Source: Rhodothermus marinus
GTDB taxonomy: Bacteria; Bacteroidota; Rhodothermia; Rhodothermales; Rhodothermaceae
Length of the DNA stretch: 64,000 nt
NCBI RefSeq assembly: GCF_009936275.1
Contig: NZ_AP019797.1
Span: 1,107,501-1,171,500 of the forward strand
Reading direction: 5' to 3'
The position numbers and the translations under genes are program-made. Of the stretch, positions 8,715-19,700 are shown piece after piece (the first letter of the stretch is position 1; every line of letters begins with the position of its first letter). The notes beneath the pieces were generated by a model that was given only the letters and a program-made list of their open reading frames with translations, made no database searches and had not been told where the DNA came from.

Positions 8715-8990
8715 ATGGGTTTCTGGGAATTTCTGACCACGCTGGCCGTGGCGGTGGTGTTGCCGCTGGCCATAGTTCATCTGATTCTCAGCTACCGGCG
8801 CGAGAAGCTCAAGCTGCGGCAGGGGCCGTCGCTGGGCGCACGCGAGCTGCAGCAACTGGTGCGGCAGGCCGTCGAGGAAGCCCAGCAACCGCTGCTGGCC
8901 CGTATCGAAGCACTGGAACGCCAGCTCAGGGCGTTGCCTGCATCCCGTGAAACGGTCACTCCAGAAAAAACGGCATCCCATGATTCCTGA
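8715..8990 (+). CDS. Small single-pass membrane protein with coiled coil (copy 1)
   Basis: A 91-residue protein with one N-terminal membrane segment (about residues 4-26), then a basic patch (YRREKLKLRQG) and a coiled-coil stretch (LQQLVRQAVEEAQQPLLARIEALERQLRAL). It has the layout of PspB-like phage-shock proteins, but the similarity is architectural only. A purine-rich ribosome site (AGGGAGCAGG) precedes the ATG. It overlaps the next gene by 11 bases, and the next gene encodes a paralog. Confidence 0.65.
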   Translation: MGFWEFLTTLAVAVVLPLAIVHLILSYRREKLKLRQGPSLGARELQQLVRQAVEEAQQPLLARIEALERQLRALPASRETVTPEKTASHDS

Positions 8991-9267
8991 AAATCTCTTT
9001 TACCTCAGGCTTGTTACCCTTGTCATCGGCATTTCGGCCCTGACGGTGTGGGCGATCGTCCGCTATCTGGCGCGGCGTCGTCCGGTGACGGAGGGGCCGG
9101 CGCTCACGAAGCGGGAGCTGGAACAGCTCATCGAAACGACGGTGCGGCGGGCCGTGGCACCGCTGGAAGCCCGGCTGGAGCGGCTGGAACGTCAGCTATC
9201 GCCTCCGTCCGAAGCGTCCCGACCTCCATTCCGCCGGGAGGCCGAACAACCGGAGCAGCCCGGCTGA
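8980..9267 (+). CDS. Small single-pass membrane protein with coiled coil (copy 2)
   Basis: A 95-residue paralog of the preceding protein: an N-terminal membrane segment, then RRRPVTEGPALTKRELEQL matching the spacing of KLRQGPSLGARELQQL upstream, then a similar coiled coil (APLEARLERLERQL). The start at 8980 (MIPENLFYLRL) is chosen because it places the membrane helix at the N-terminus and gives translational coupling with copy 1. Function unknown; the pair probably forms a hetero-oligomer at the inner membrane (inference). Confidence 0.65.
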   Translation: MIPENLFYLRLVTLVIGISALTVWAIVRYLARRRPVTEGPALTKRELEQLIETTVRRAVAPLEARLERLERQLSPPSEASRPPFRREAEQPEQPG

Positions 9268-9326
9268 TTTCGGCCAGTGCATGATGGGGCAGCGCTCCTT
9301 GTGCCGGACACAATTCGGCGGATACG

Positions 9327-9434
9327 ACAGGGCGGACACAGCGGTCCGCCCCTATGTGGTGGGGAGGTGGCACCGTAGTGTGCGCCCGCGCTTTCAGTCT
9401 GGGGAGGAGGCGTGGTCATGGGATTTCGCGCACA
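9327..9434 (+). repeat. Dispersed repeat, copy A
   Basis: This 108-base stretch reappears, inverted and diverged, at 47309-47418. The first 37 bases align without gaps with seven mismatches, and the last 24 bases with four mismatches. The middle has small insertions or deletions around a shared TTTCAG. The start contains an inverted repeat (GGGCGGAC...GTCCGCCC). No gene is seen in it. The rest of the 307-base gap 9268-9574 holds only the ppdK terminator. Confidence 0.65.
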
Positions 9435-9505
9435 TGCACCATGCGGCCGAGAACGCATGATGCGTCCGTTTCGGCGTCGCTGATTGCATGGAGGGCACGT
9501 ATTTG

Positions 9506-9541
9506 CAAAGAAGGGCCGCCGGTCACTTACCGGCGGCCCTT
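9506..9541 (-). terminator. Terminator of ppdK
   Basis: A 12-bp perfect stem (9511-9522 with 9530-9541) with a seven-base loop, 34 bases after the ppdK stop codon. The T-tract on the minus strand is short (TTCTTTG), so termination may be moderate. Confidence 0.7.
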
Positions 9542-9574
9542 CTGGTTCGTGCGGTTATTGTCCGGACAGATAGA

Positions 9575-12256
<2,682 letters not shown>

Positions 12257-12331
12257 GGGACCCCCTTGGAAAGCGTTTTCGTGAAACAGATATTGAAAAG
12301 AACCCGATGCCTTCCGGCAACTTTTTTTCAT

Positions 12332-12359
12332 AAGATAGACTTCTATCGCCCGTTGTCAA
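12332..12359 (-). promoter_or_regulatory. Predicted ppdK promoter
   Basis: On the minus strand, TTGACA (12354-12359), a 16-base spacer and TATCTT (12332-12337), about 75 bases before the ppdK start. The surrounding 12257-12514 gap is much more AT-rich than its neighbours and must also hold the dps promoter, which I could not place. A six-bp hairpin CAGGAG/CTCCTG lies at about 12435-12452. Confidence 0.6.
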
Positions 12360-12514
12360 CCGGGCCGTGCAAAATGGACAGGTTTGTCAACAATCGAGGC
12401 ATAAGCTGTTAAAATTTTGTTTTTACTTTACGAACAGGAGTCTTTGCTCCTGAAAAGAATGGGTGAAGCGTAATTTTTAAAACGATTAAATTCCTGCAAA
12501 CAAACGGAAAAGCC

Positions 12515-13066
12515 ATGCAAGGAGTTGAAAAACTACCACAGGTTTTTGGCGAGCCGGCGCGGCCGCGCACGGAGGTGCGCATGAACACGGTGGGGCTGCC
12601 CCGGCCGGTGGTCGAGCAGTTGCTCCCGCATCTGGACGCCTTCCAGGCTTCGCTCTGGGTGCTCTATCACCAGTATCACAAGCATCACTGGTTGGTCGAA
12701 GGGGAAACCTACACGGAGCTGCACCGCTTCTTCCAGGAGTGCTACGAACAGGTGCACGAGAGCCTGGATCGCATTGCCGAGCGGATCACGTTGCTGGGCG
12801 GCGTGCCCACCTGTCATCCGGAGGAGCTGATCAAGCGGTCGTTTCTGACGCACGAGCCGGAAGGCGTCTATGCGGTGGAGGCCATGTTGCAGCACGACCT
12901 GCGGGCCGAACGCGAGCTGTGCATTCAGCTCCGGGGTAGCATTGCGCTGGCGCTGGAATTGAACGAACACGGCACGCGTCGCCTGCTGGAAGACGTGCTG
13001 CAGGCGGCTGAGGCGCGGGCCACACAGCTGGCGCACTTCCTGGGAGATCACGCCGCAACCGAGTAA
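12515..13066 (+). CDS. dps: Dps/ferritin-like DNA-protection protein
   Basis: A 183-residue Dps-family four-helix protein that would store iron and protect DNA. The ferroxidase signature is spread over HKHHWLVEGETYTELHRFFQE and the helix ESLDRIAERITLLGG, as in the family. An N-terminal tail of about 25 residues precedes the first helix; a second ATG lies within it (MNTVGLPRPVV), so the start is not certain. It is preceded by an AT-rich region and followed after five bases by the glycerate kinase gene, an unusual partner. Confidence 0.85.
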   Translation: MQGVEKLPQVFGEPARPRTEVRMNTVGLPRPVVEQLLPHLDAFQASLWVLYHQYHKHHWLVEGETYTELHRFFQECYEQVHESLDRIAERITLLGGVPTCHPEELIKRSFLTHEPEGVYAVEAMLQHDLRAERELCIQLRGSIALALELNEHGTRRLLEDVLQAAEARATQLAHFLGDHAATE

Positions 13067-13071
13067 GCCGC

Positions 13072-14391
13072 ATGAGTCATCATCAGGACCTTGTAGCCGA
13101 CGCACAGGCCATCTTCCGGGCGGCCGTGCGCGGCGCACAGGCCGACGTTTTGCTGACCCAGACGCCCTGGACCACCTGGGCGCCTCGGCCGCTGGACCAG
13201 TACCGGCGCGTGGTGGTGATCGGGATGGGCAAGGCGGCTATGGCCATGGCCGGTATGGTGGAGCAGCAACTGGGCGAGCGGATCGCCGAAGGCGCGGTGG
13301 TGGTCCCGCACGGCCACACGCAGACGCCTCCGCCGCACTGTCCACCTCCTCGACGAATCGAAGTGCTGGAGGCCGGGCATCCCGTGCCGGACGAACACAG
13401 CGTGCAGGCAGCTCGGCGCATCCTGGCGCTGGCCGAAGATTGTGCGGAGGACGATCTGCTGCTGGTGCTCATCTCCGGCGGCGGTTCGTCGCTGTGTGCG
13501 GACTTCGAGCCGCCGGTAACGCTGGCCGACGCGCAGCAGACCTTCCGGCTCCTGCTCGAAAGCGGCGCCGACATCCATCAGATCAATACGGTGCGGAAGC
13601 ACCTGTCGCGCATCGGCGGTGGGCGTCTGGCCCGGGCGGCCGCCCCGGCCGACGTGCTGGCGCTGGTCATCTCCGACGTGGTGGGCGACGATCTGTCGGT
13701 CATCGCCAGCGGGCCGACCGTGCCGGACCCCACCACGTTTGCCGAGGCCATCGCCGTGCTGCGGCGCTACGGCCTCTGGCATCGCGTGCCCGGGTCGGTG
13801 CGTGTGCGTCTGGAGGCAGGCGTTACCGATCCGTCGCTCGAGACGCCCAAGCCGGCCGATCCGCGTTTTGCCCGGGTCGTGACGCGGCTGATCGGCACGA
13901 ACCGACGGGCACTCGAGGCGGCCGCCGACGAAGCCCGCCAGCGCGGCTACTCGGTGCGCATCGTCACGGATCGGCTGACTGGCGAGGCGCGCGAAGTGGC
14001 GCCCCGCCTGGTGACGGCCCTGCGCAACGTGCGCGACGATCGGCCGGTGTGCCTGCTCTGGGGCGGTGAAACCACCGTCACGGTGCGGGGCAGCGGTCGG
14101 GGCGGACGCAACCAGGAGCTGGCGCTGGCCGCCACGCTCGCCATGGAGGGCTGGGACGCGGAGGCCGTGCTGCTCAGCGGCGGGACCGACGGCCGCGACG
14201 GCCCCACCGATGCCGCCGGCGCCTGGGCCACACCCGACACCGCGCCCCGGGCGCGCGCCTGCGGCATGGACCCCCGGACTTACCTCGACAACAACGACGC
14301 CTACACTTTTTTCGAGGCGCTCGATCAACTGCTGTTTACCGGCCCCACGCATACGAACGTGATGGACGTGCAGGTGGGACTGCGGCGGTAA
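13072..14391 (+). CDS. Glycerate 2-kinase (MOFRL family)
   Basis: A 439-residue glycerate kinase of the GckA/TtuD type. N-terminal GMGKAAMAMAG and LVLISGGGSSL, the internal DVVGDDLSVIASGPTVPDP, and the C-terminal MOFRL part (GGRNQELALAATLAM, SGGTDGRDGPTDAAGAW, GPTHTNVMDV) all match. It converts glycerate to 2-phosphoglycerate, feeding PEP formation and so fitting the nearby ppdK only loosely. It starts five bases after dps and is probably translationally coupled. Confidence 0.9.
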   Translation: MSHHQDLVADAQAIFRAAVRGAQADVLLTQTPWTTWAPRPLDQYRRVVVIGMGKAAMAMAGMVEQQLGERIAEGAVVVPHGHTQTPPPHCPPPRRIEVLEAGHPVPDEHSVQAARRILALAEDCAEDDLLLVLISGGGSSLCADFEPPVTLADAQQTFRLLLESGADIHQINTVRKHLSRIGGGRLARAAAPADVLALVISDVVGDDLSVIASGPTVPDPTTFAEAIAVLRRYGLWHRVPGSVRVRLEAGVTDPSLETPKPADPRFARVVTRLIGTNRRALEAAADEARQRGYSVRIVTDRLTGEAREVAPRLVTALRNVRDDRPVCLLWGGETTVTVRGSGRGGRNQELALAATLAMEGWDAEAVLLSGGTDGRDGPTDAAGAWATPDTAPRARACGMDPRTYLDNNDAYTFFEALDQLLFTGPTHTNVMDVQVGLRR

Positions 14392-14406
14392 ACTGAAGGC
14401 TCGCGC

Positions 14407-15195
14407 TCAAGGAACGACGGAGGTGGCCCGACGGCGGGCGAGCAGATCGTCGGGAGCCAGGATGTGCACCTCGGGGATGCCGCGGTCCAGTGCCTGAAAC
14501 GCCACCTCCAGTTTGACGCGCATGCCGCCGCCGATCCATCCGTCGCGCAATCCGGCCTCGAAGGTGGCCCGGTCGCAGTAGAGCAGAAGACTGGAGGGGT
14601 CGTCCGGGTTGCGGCGTACGCCACCGGTTTCGGTCACGAGCAGGAACGCGCGGGCCTGGAGCGCCTCGGCCAGCGCGCAGGCCACCGTATCGGCGTTCAC
14701 GTTGTAGAGCTGGCCTTCGTCGTCGATGCCGAGCGGCGCCACCACGGGCACGTAGCCACCTTCCAGCAGGTGCTGCAGCAGGGCCGGCTCGACGCGCGCC
14801 ACGTCGCCGACGAAGCCGAAGTCCACCGTTTTGCCTTCGATCGTCCAGGGCGGGCGGCGACGCACGCGCAGCGTGCCGCCGTCGGCGGCCGCCAGTCCAA
14901 CGGCCGGGAGGCCATGCTGCAGGGCGGCGGCCACCAGGCGCAGGTTCAGCTCGCCGCGCAGCGCCCACTGGAGAATCTGCAGGTCCAGTTCGGTAGTCAC
15001 GCGGCGGCCCTGTACGATGCGGGGCTGATGACCGAGCCGACGGGCCAGTGCCGTGGCCTGTGGGCCGCCGCCGTGCACGACCACGACGGGCGCCTCTCTG
15101 CGCAGGCCGGCCACGCCTTTCCAGAAGGCGTCAAGCGCTTCGGGCGCTTCGAGCAGGGCGCCGCCGATTTTGACCACGATCGGGCGGGTACTCAT
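14407..15195 (-). CDS. argB: Acetyl- (or succinyl-) glutamate kinase
   Basis: The 262-residue amino-acid kinase of arginine synthesis, phosphorylating N-acylated glutamate. Visible motifs are PIVVKIGGALLE at the N-terminus, VVVVHGGGPQATALARRLG and the C-terminal DGWIGGGMRVKLEVAFQAL. The start at 15195 overlaps the argF' stop as ATGA, so the two are coupled. It is the last gene of the operon. The acyl group may be succinyl rather than acetyl, given the neighbouring carbamoyltransferase. Confidence 0.9.
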   Translation of the reverse strand: MSTRPIVVKIGGALLEAPEALDAFWKGVAGLRREAPVVVVHGGGPQATALARRLGHQPRIVQGRRVTTELDLQILQWALRGELNLRLVAAALQHGLPAVGLAAADGGTLRVRRRPPWTIEGKTVDFGFVGDVARVEPALLQHLLEGGYVPVVAPLGIDDEGQLYNVNADTVACALAEALQARAFLLVTETGGVRRNPDDPSSLLLYCDRATFEAGLRDGWIGGGMRVKLEVAFQALDRGIPEVHILAPDDLLARRRATSVVP

Positions 15196-16235
15196 GGGTC
15201 GAAGGGAGGCAGATGCCACACGTACTCCAGGATGGCTTTCTGGGCGTAGAGTCGGAAGGCGGCCTGTTTCAGATGAATGGCCTGCGGGCTGTCGAGCACG
15301 GCGTCGTCCACCACCACGTTACGGCGGACGGGCAGGCAGTGCATGAAAGCGGCCCGTCGCGTGCGAGCCATCAGCTCGGGAGTGACGCGCCAGTGGCGGT
15401 ACTGCGCCCGCAGCGCCGCTTCGTCGTCGGGCGCGGTGTAGACCAGCCGGCTGCCCCACGACTTGGCATAGATGATTTCGGCCCCCTCGAACGCCTCGGC
15501 CTGCTCGTGCACCACCGTCACGCGCCCGCCGCGGGCGGCGGCGTCGGCCTGCGCCCGGGCCATGACGCCTTCGTCCAGCTCGAAACCTGGCGGATGGGCC
15601 ACGACCACGTCCATGCCCAGGCGGGCGGCCATCAACAGCGCCGAGTTGGGGACGGCCATCGGCAGCGGGCGCGGATGGTAGGCCCAGCTCAACACGAAGC
15701 GTCGGCCCTGCACGGCACCGCCCAGGTGCTCCAGAATGGTGGCAGCGTCGGCCAGCGCCTGGCAGGGGTGGTAGAAAGCCGACTCCAGGTTGATGACAGG
15801 CACCGTGGCGGCGCGGACGATTGCCCGCAGCAGCACCTCATCGCGATCCTGCATGTAGTCGGTCTGCGAGGCGAAGACGCGTACGCCCAGCGCATCGTAG
15901 TACGCTGAGAGCACACCGATGGCCTCGCGGATGTGCTCGGCGGCCGGGCCGTCCATGACCACGCCGTCGCGCCACTCAATCTGCCAGGTGCCCTGGCCGG
16001 CCACCAGCGTGGTGGCATGGGCGCCGAGCTGCACGGCCGCCAGCTCCATGGACGTGCGCGTGCGCAGTGAGGGATTGAAAAACAGCAGCCCGAGGCTTCG
16101 ATGACGGGCCGCCTGACTCCAGGCATGTTTGCCCTGGCGATAGTGCTCCAGCGTGCGCGTCAGGCAGCGTTGCCAGGTGTCGTCGTCGATATACTGCCAG
16201 TCGATCAGATGCCGGGGAGGCGGAAGTTCTTCCAT
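15192..16235 (-). CDS. argF': N-acylornithine carbamoyltransferase (succinylornithine type likely)
   Basis: A 347-residue transcarbamylase of the N-acetyl/N-succinylornithine class, not the ordinary OTCase. The carbamoyl-phosphate loop is FFNPSLRTRTS. Other motifs are HPCQALADA, WAYHPRPLPMAVPNS and HCLPVRRNVVVDD. The family's specificity residue, just before the Glu-His pair in VMDGPAAEHI, is Ala99. As I recall, Glu at this position binds acetylornithine, while Pro or a small residue gives succinylornithine activity. The start overlaps the argD stop by one base. Confidence 0.9.
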   Translation of the reverse strand: MEELPPPRHLIDWQYIDDDTWQRCLTRTLEHYRQGKHAWSQAARHRSLGLLFFNPSLRTRTSMELAAVQLGAHATTLVAGQGTWQIEWRDGVVMDGPAAEHIREAIGVLSAYYDALGVRVFASQTDYMQDRDEVLLRAIVRAATVPVINLESAFYHPCQALADAATILEHLGGAVQGRRFVLSWAYHPRPLPMAVPNSALLMAARLGMDVVVAHPPGFELDEGVMARAQADAAARGGRVTVVHEQAEAFEGAEIIYAKSWGSRLVYTAPDDEAALRAQYRHWRVTPELMARTRRAAFMHCLPVRRNVVVDDAVLDSPQAIHLKQAAFRLYAQKAILEYVWHLPPFDP

Positions 16236-17422
16236 CAGACCGTCGGGGTTTCTGGCTGGTTAACAAGAACCTGCAGGAACGTTTCGAGGAAGGCGTCGAT
16301 GGCGTCGTCCGGCGTGTTGAGCGGCGGCATGAGCCGGATGACGTTCGGGTGGCTGGCGCTTCCGGCGAGCACGCCCTGCTCGCGCAGGCGGGCCAGCACC
16401 GGCGCCGCCGGGCGGTCCAGTTCCAGCCCGATCAGGCAGCCCCGCCCCCGCACCGCCACCACGTGGTCGGCCACGCCCCGGCGGATGCGTTCGAAGATGG
16501 CCGGTGCGCGCGCCATGAGCCCTTCGTCCCGGATCGTTTCGAGCGTGGCCGTTACGGCCGCCATGGCCAGCATGCCGCCGCCGAACGTGGTGCCCTGGTC
16601 GCCCGGTTTGACGTGGGCGGCAATCTTGTCGGAAACCAGCACGGCGCCCACCGGCACGCCCGAGCCCAGACTTTTGGCCAGCGTGATCAGATCCGGGCGG
16701 ACGCCGTACTGCTCGGAGATGGAGAAGGTACCGGTGCGGCCGACCCCCGTCTGCACCTCGTCGAAGATCAGGACGACGCCGTGGCGGTCACACAACTGCC
16801 GCAGCTCCCGGTAGTAATCCACGGGTGCCTCGTAGACGCCCGCCATGCTCTGGATGGGCTCCAGGATGATGGCGGCGATGTCGTCGTGACGGTCAAGCAG
16901 ACGTTCGACGGCCTCCAGGTCGCCCATCGGCACAAAATGCGTGGGCGGCAGCACCGACAGATAGGGTTTGCGGTAGCCGATGGGCTCGGTGGCGGCCAGG
17001 CTGCCCAGCGTGCGTCCGTGGAAGCCACACTCCAGCGCGATGAGGCCGGGCTTGCCCGTCCAGGCACGGGCCAGCTTGAGCGCCGTCTCGTTGGCTTCGG
17101 TGCCCGAATTGCAGAAGAACACGTGGCGCAGTCCTTCGGGTGCCATCTCGGCCAGCAGGGCGGCCGCGCGCGCCCGCACCGGACTGTAGACTACGTTCGA
17201 GTAGAACAGCAGGCGAGCGGCCTGCTCCTGAAGGGCCTGCACGACGCGCGGCGGGCAGTGCCCCAGCAGCGTGACGCAGTGGCCGCCGTAGAAGTCCAGG
17301 TAGCGGCGCCCTTCGGTATCCCACACGTAGCACCCTTCGCCGCGCACGAGCGCTACCGGGTACTTGCGGTAGGTGGGAATCTGAAACGTGTCTTCCAGCT
17401 GAATGACTTCCTGCGTGTTCAT
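16235..17422 (-). CDS. argD: Acylornithine aminotransferase
   Basis: A 395-residue PLP-dependent class III aminotransferase that makes N-acylornithine from N-acylglutamate semialdehyde. Key segments are the phosphate-binding FFCNSGTEANETALKLAR, the cofactor aspartate in VLIFDEVQTGVGRTG, and the lysine in TLAKSLGSGVPVGAVL. The ATG at 17422 is chosen over upstream ATGs because it follows the argC terminator hairpin and gives the usual N-terminus. A hairpin with six T lies between argC and this gene. Confidence 0.9.
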   Translation of the reverse strand: MNTQEVIQLEDTFQIPTYRKYPVALVRGEGCYVWDTEGRRYLDFYGGHCVTLLGHCPPRVVQALQEQAARLLFYSNVVYSPVRARAAALLAEMAPEGLRHVFFCNSGTEANETALKLARAWTGKPGLIALECGFHGRTLGSLAATEPIGYRKPYLSVLPPTHFVPMGDLEAVERLLDRHDDIAAIILEPIQSMAGVYEAPVDYYRELRQLCDRHGVVLIFDEVQTGVGRTGTFSISEQYGVRPDLITLAKSLGSGVPVGAVLVSDKIAAHVKPGDQGTTFGGGMLAMAAVTATLETIRDEGLMARAPAIFERIRRGVADHVVAVRGRGCLIGLELDRPAAPVLARLREQGVLAGSASHPNVIRLMPPLNTPDDAIDAFLETFLQVLVNQPETPTV

Positions 17423-17490
17423 CGTTGTTTTAAATCGCAAGTCGTTCTGTTTACAGAGGGCATGCTGCATCGATGGTTCGGGAAGCACAT

Positions 17491-17520
17491 GAAAAAAGCC
17501 GGGTCGATTGCGGCCCGGCT
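17491..17520 (-). terminator. Terminator-like hairpin between argC and argD
   Basis: A seven-bp stem AGCCGGG/CCCGGCT followed on the minus strand by six T, five bases after the argC stop. It would cut expression of argD-argF'-argB relative to argG-argC unless read-through or a second promoter compensates. I see no convincing promoter in the 70 bases before argD. Confidence 0.7.
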
Positions 17521-17525
17521 CTGTA

Positions 17526-18563
17526 CTATGCGTGCACGTCAGCAGGTGCAGGGGTAGGGAGCAGGCCGGCCGTCTGGGGCAGCCCCAGCAGCAGGTTCAG
17601 GTTCTGGATGGCCTGGCTGGCGGCACCTTTGAGCAGGTTGTCGAGCGCAAAGCCCACCACCAGGTGGCCGTCGCGCACGATCCAGCCCAGATCGCAGAAC
17701 GGCGTGTGGACGGCATAGCGCAGCTCGGGAAGCTGGTCGGGCCACAGGCGCACAAAGGGGGCCTGGCCGTAGGCGGCTTCGTACCAGCTGGCCACTTCAT
17801 CGGCACCTATGCCGTCGGGCAGCGCCACGTGCACCGTACCCCAGATACCGCGCGTCCATGGACCCGAGGCCGGTACGAACGCGATGTGCAGGCCGGGGCC
17901 GACCACCTGCTGCACCTCGGGCAGGTGCTGATGCGCCAGCACCTTGTAAGCGCGGACGTTCCCGTCGCGCTCGGGGAAGTGGGTGGTGGCTTTGGGCTTA
18001 ACGCCGGAGCCGGAGGCCCCGGTCAGTGCCGTGACGGCAACCGTGGCGTCCTTGAGGTGCCGGCTCAACGGCCAGAGCGCCAGTGCCAGCCCTGTGGCAA
18101 AGCAGCCCGGATTGGCCAACAGGCGCGTGTCGGCGGCGTAGGGCGTATAGACTTCGGGCAGACCGTAGACGAATCGCCCGAGCAGTTCGGGAGCGGGGTG
18201 GTCGAAGCCGAACCATGCCGGGTAGATAGCGGCTTCCCGAAAGCGAAAGTCGGCGCTCAGGTCGATGATGACGCCCCGGTAGCCGCTTTCGAGCAGATGC
18301 TGTACGGTGCGGGCACCCTGGCCGTGCTCGGCGGCAATCAGCACGGCGTCCAGTTCCGAAAGCGCCAGCGCGTCTTCCTCAACGAACGTCAGCTCGGTCT
18401 GGCCCCGGAGTGCCGGATGGGCGTACCAGAGCGGTCGTCCCGCGAATGTGCGGCTCGTGACGGCCACCAGCTGACAGTGCGGGTGAGCCAGCAGCAGGCG
18501 GATGAGTTCGCCGCCGACGTAACCGGCGCCGTGCAGGATGGCGATCCGTTTCGTTCCAGTCAT
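17526..18563 (-). CDS. argC: N-acyl-gamma-glutamyl-phosphate reductase
   Basis: A 345-residue reductase of arginine synthesis, acting between ArgB and ArgD. The Rossmann loop is HGAGYVGGELIRLLLAHP, and the catalytic cysteine sits in LLANPGCFATGLALAL. C-terminal GHLVVGFALDNLLKGAASQAIQN is typical. It is 24 bases downstream of the P-loop gene. The length matches the family. Confidence 0.94.
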   Translation of the reverse strand: MTGTKRIAILHGAGYVGGELIRLLLAHPHCQLVAVTSRTFAGRPLWYAHPALRGQTELTFVEEDALALSELDAVLIAAEHGQGARTVQHLLESGYRGVIIDLSADFRFREAAIYPAWFGFDHPAPELLGRFVYGLPEVYTPYAADTRLLANPGCFATGLALALWPLSRHLKDATVAVTALTGASGSGVKPKATTHFPERDGNVRAYKVLAHQHLPEVQQVVGPGLHIAFVPASGPWTRGIWGTVHVALPDGIGADEVASWYEAAYGQAPFVRLWPDQLPELRYAVHTPFCDLGWIVRDGHLVVGFALDNLLKGAASQAIQNLNLLLGLPQTAGLLPTPAPADVHA

Positions 18564-18587
18564 TGGACTCCTTTGCCCTCAGATACG

Positions 18588-19682
18588 TCAGGATACGGCG
18601 ACAGCTACGCCATTACCGTTGTGGTAATGGGGTAAAGGGCGGACGGCCGTCCGCACCGAGCGGGCGATGAGTTGTCCGAGCGCCTCGGCATCCTGACGGG
18701 CGTTGAGCGCCGGGATGCCCATGGCGTGCTGGATGTACCGCTTGCCGACGGCGTTGTCGGTGACCGGACCGGTGATGACCGTGATCTGTGCGTGATAGCG
18801 TGTCCGGAAGAGCTGGTCGGCGGCCCAGGCCCCGGCCAGGTCGGTAGCGGCCACCACATGCGCCCGCGTAAAGCGCTGCAGCTCCTTGTCGAGCAGCAGC
18901 TCATCGACGCCGTAGTAGCCGATGAACCCGTCGCCGAGTTCGACGACGATCACATCCGGCGCGAACGTGTTCAGGTGGGCGATAAGCCCTTTGGCCAGCG
19001 GCGCCATTTCCTTGTTGGTGGAGGAGACGACGCCTGCATCGATGAACGTGACGCTGGCGATAGCGCCATTTTCTTCCATGAGCCGGGCATCGCGCAGCAG
19101 CGCCGCGCCGGTGAGCTTGCCTGCGGCCACGCGCATGCCGTGTTCGGTCAGGTAGCGGATGATCTGGGCAGCGGCGAACGTCTTGCCCGTGTTCATCGAG
19201 GTGCCGCTGACCATGACCAGCGGGGCCGAGTGCGTGAGCGAAAAGACCGGCTCCAGCGCATGGTCCTGCACGCGGGCGTGCCGCTTTTGGCCGTCCACGT
19301 CTACCACGACGGCGCCCAGCACCTCCACGCGCAGCGCCGGACCCAGGTCCGGGTGGTCCGAGGTGCACTGGCCCAAGATGCCGCCCATGTTCAGGATGTG
19401 CAACACGTCGCCCACCTGGATGCGACGAGGGATACGGCCGCTGTACCCCTTGAGCGCCTGGCGTTCACCGAGGGCCCCCACGATCAGATCGCCCCGGCGG
19501 ATCGTCTGGAACGTACCGTCGGTGCATTCCAGCTGGTTGTACGTGGTTTTTTCTTCGAGCGCCCGTACCACCAGGCAGTAGCCTTCTTCGGCCACGATGT
19601 ACGAGGTGATCTCGAGCTCGTGGGAGAGCCGGCACGGGGCGGTGCTCGATCCGATCTTGTCGACGGTCAGTTGCTGGTACAT
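18588..19682 (-). CDS. P-loop protein of unknown function inside the arginine operon
   Basis: A 364-residue protein I do not recognise. Residues 1-150 form a beta-rich N-terminal domain. A Walker A motif GTSMNTGKT lies at residues 160-168, followed by an AAGKLTGAALLRDA stretch reminiscent of dethiobiotin synthetase and CobQ-like P-loop enzymes. Conserved-looking acidic segments follow (DAGVVSSTNKEM, VVELGDGFIGYYGVDELL). The last 15 residues are low-complexity. It sits between argG and argC with gaps of 18 and 24 bases, so it is co-transcribed. An ATP-dependent role in arginine synthesis or its control is inferred from position only. Confidence 0.6.
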   Translation of the reverse strand: MYQQLTVDKIGSSTAPCRLSHELEITSYIVAEEGYCLVVRALEEKTTYNQLECTDGTFQTIRRGDLIVGALGERQALKGYSGRIPRRIQVGDVLHILNMGGILGQCTSDHPDLGPALRVEVLGAVVVDVDGQKRHARVQDHALEPVFSLTHSAPLVMVSGTSMNTGKTFAAAQIIRYLTEHGMRVAAGKLTGAALLRDARLMEENGAIASVTFIDAGVVSSTNKEMAPLAKGLIAHLNTFAPDVIVVELGDGFIGYYGVDELLLDKELQRFTRAHVVAATDLAGAWAADQLFRTRYHAQITVITGPVTDNAVGKRYIQHAMGIPALNARQDAEALGQLIARSVRTAVRPLPHYHNGNGVAVAVS

Positions 19683-19700
19683 GGCTCCAGGTGTTTTGGG

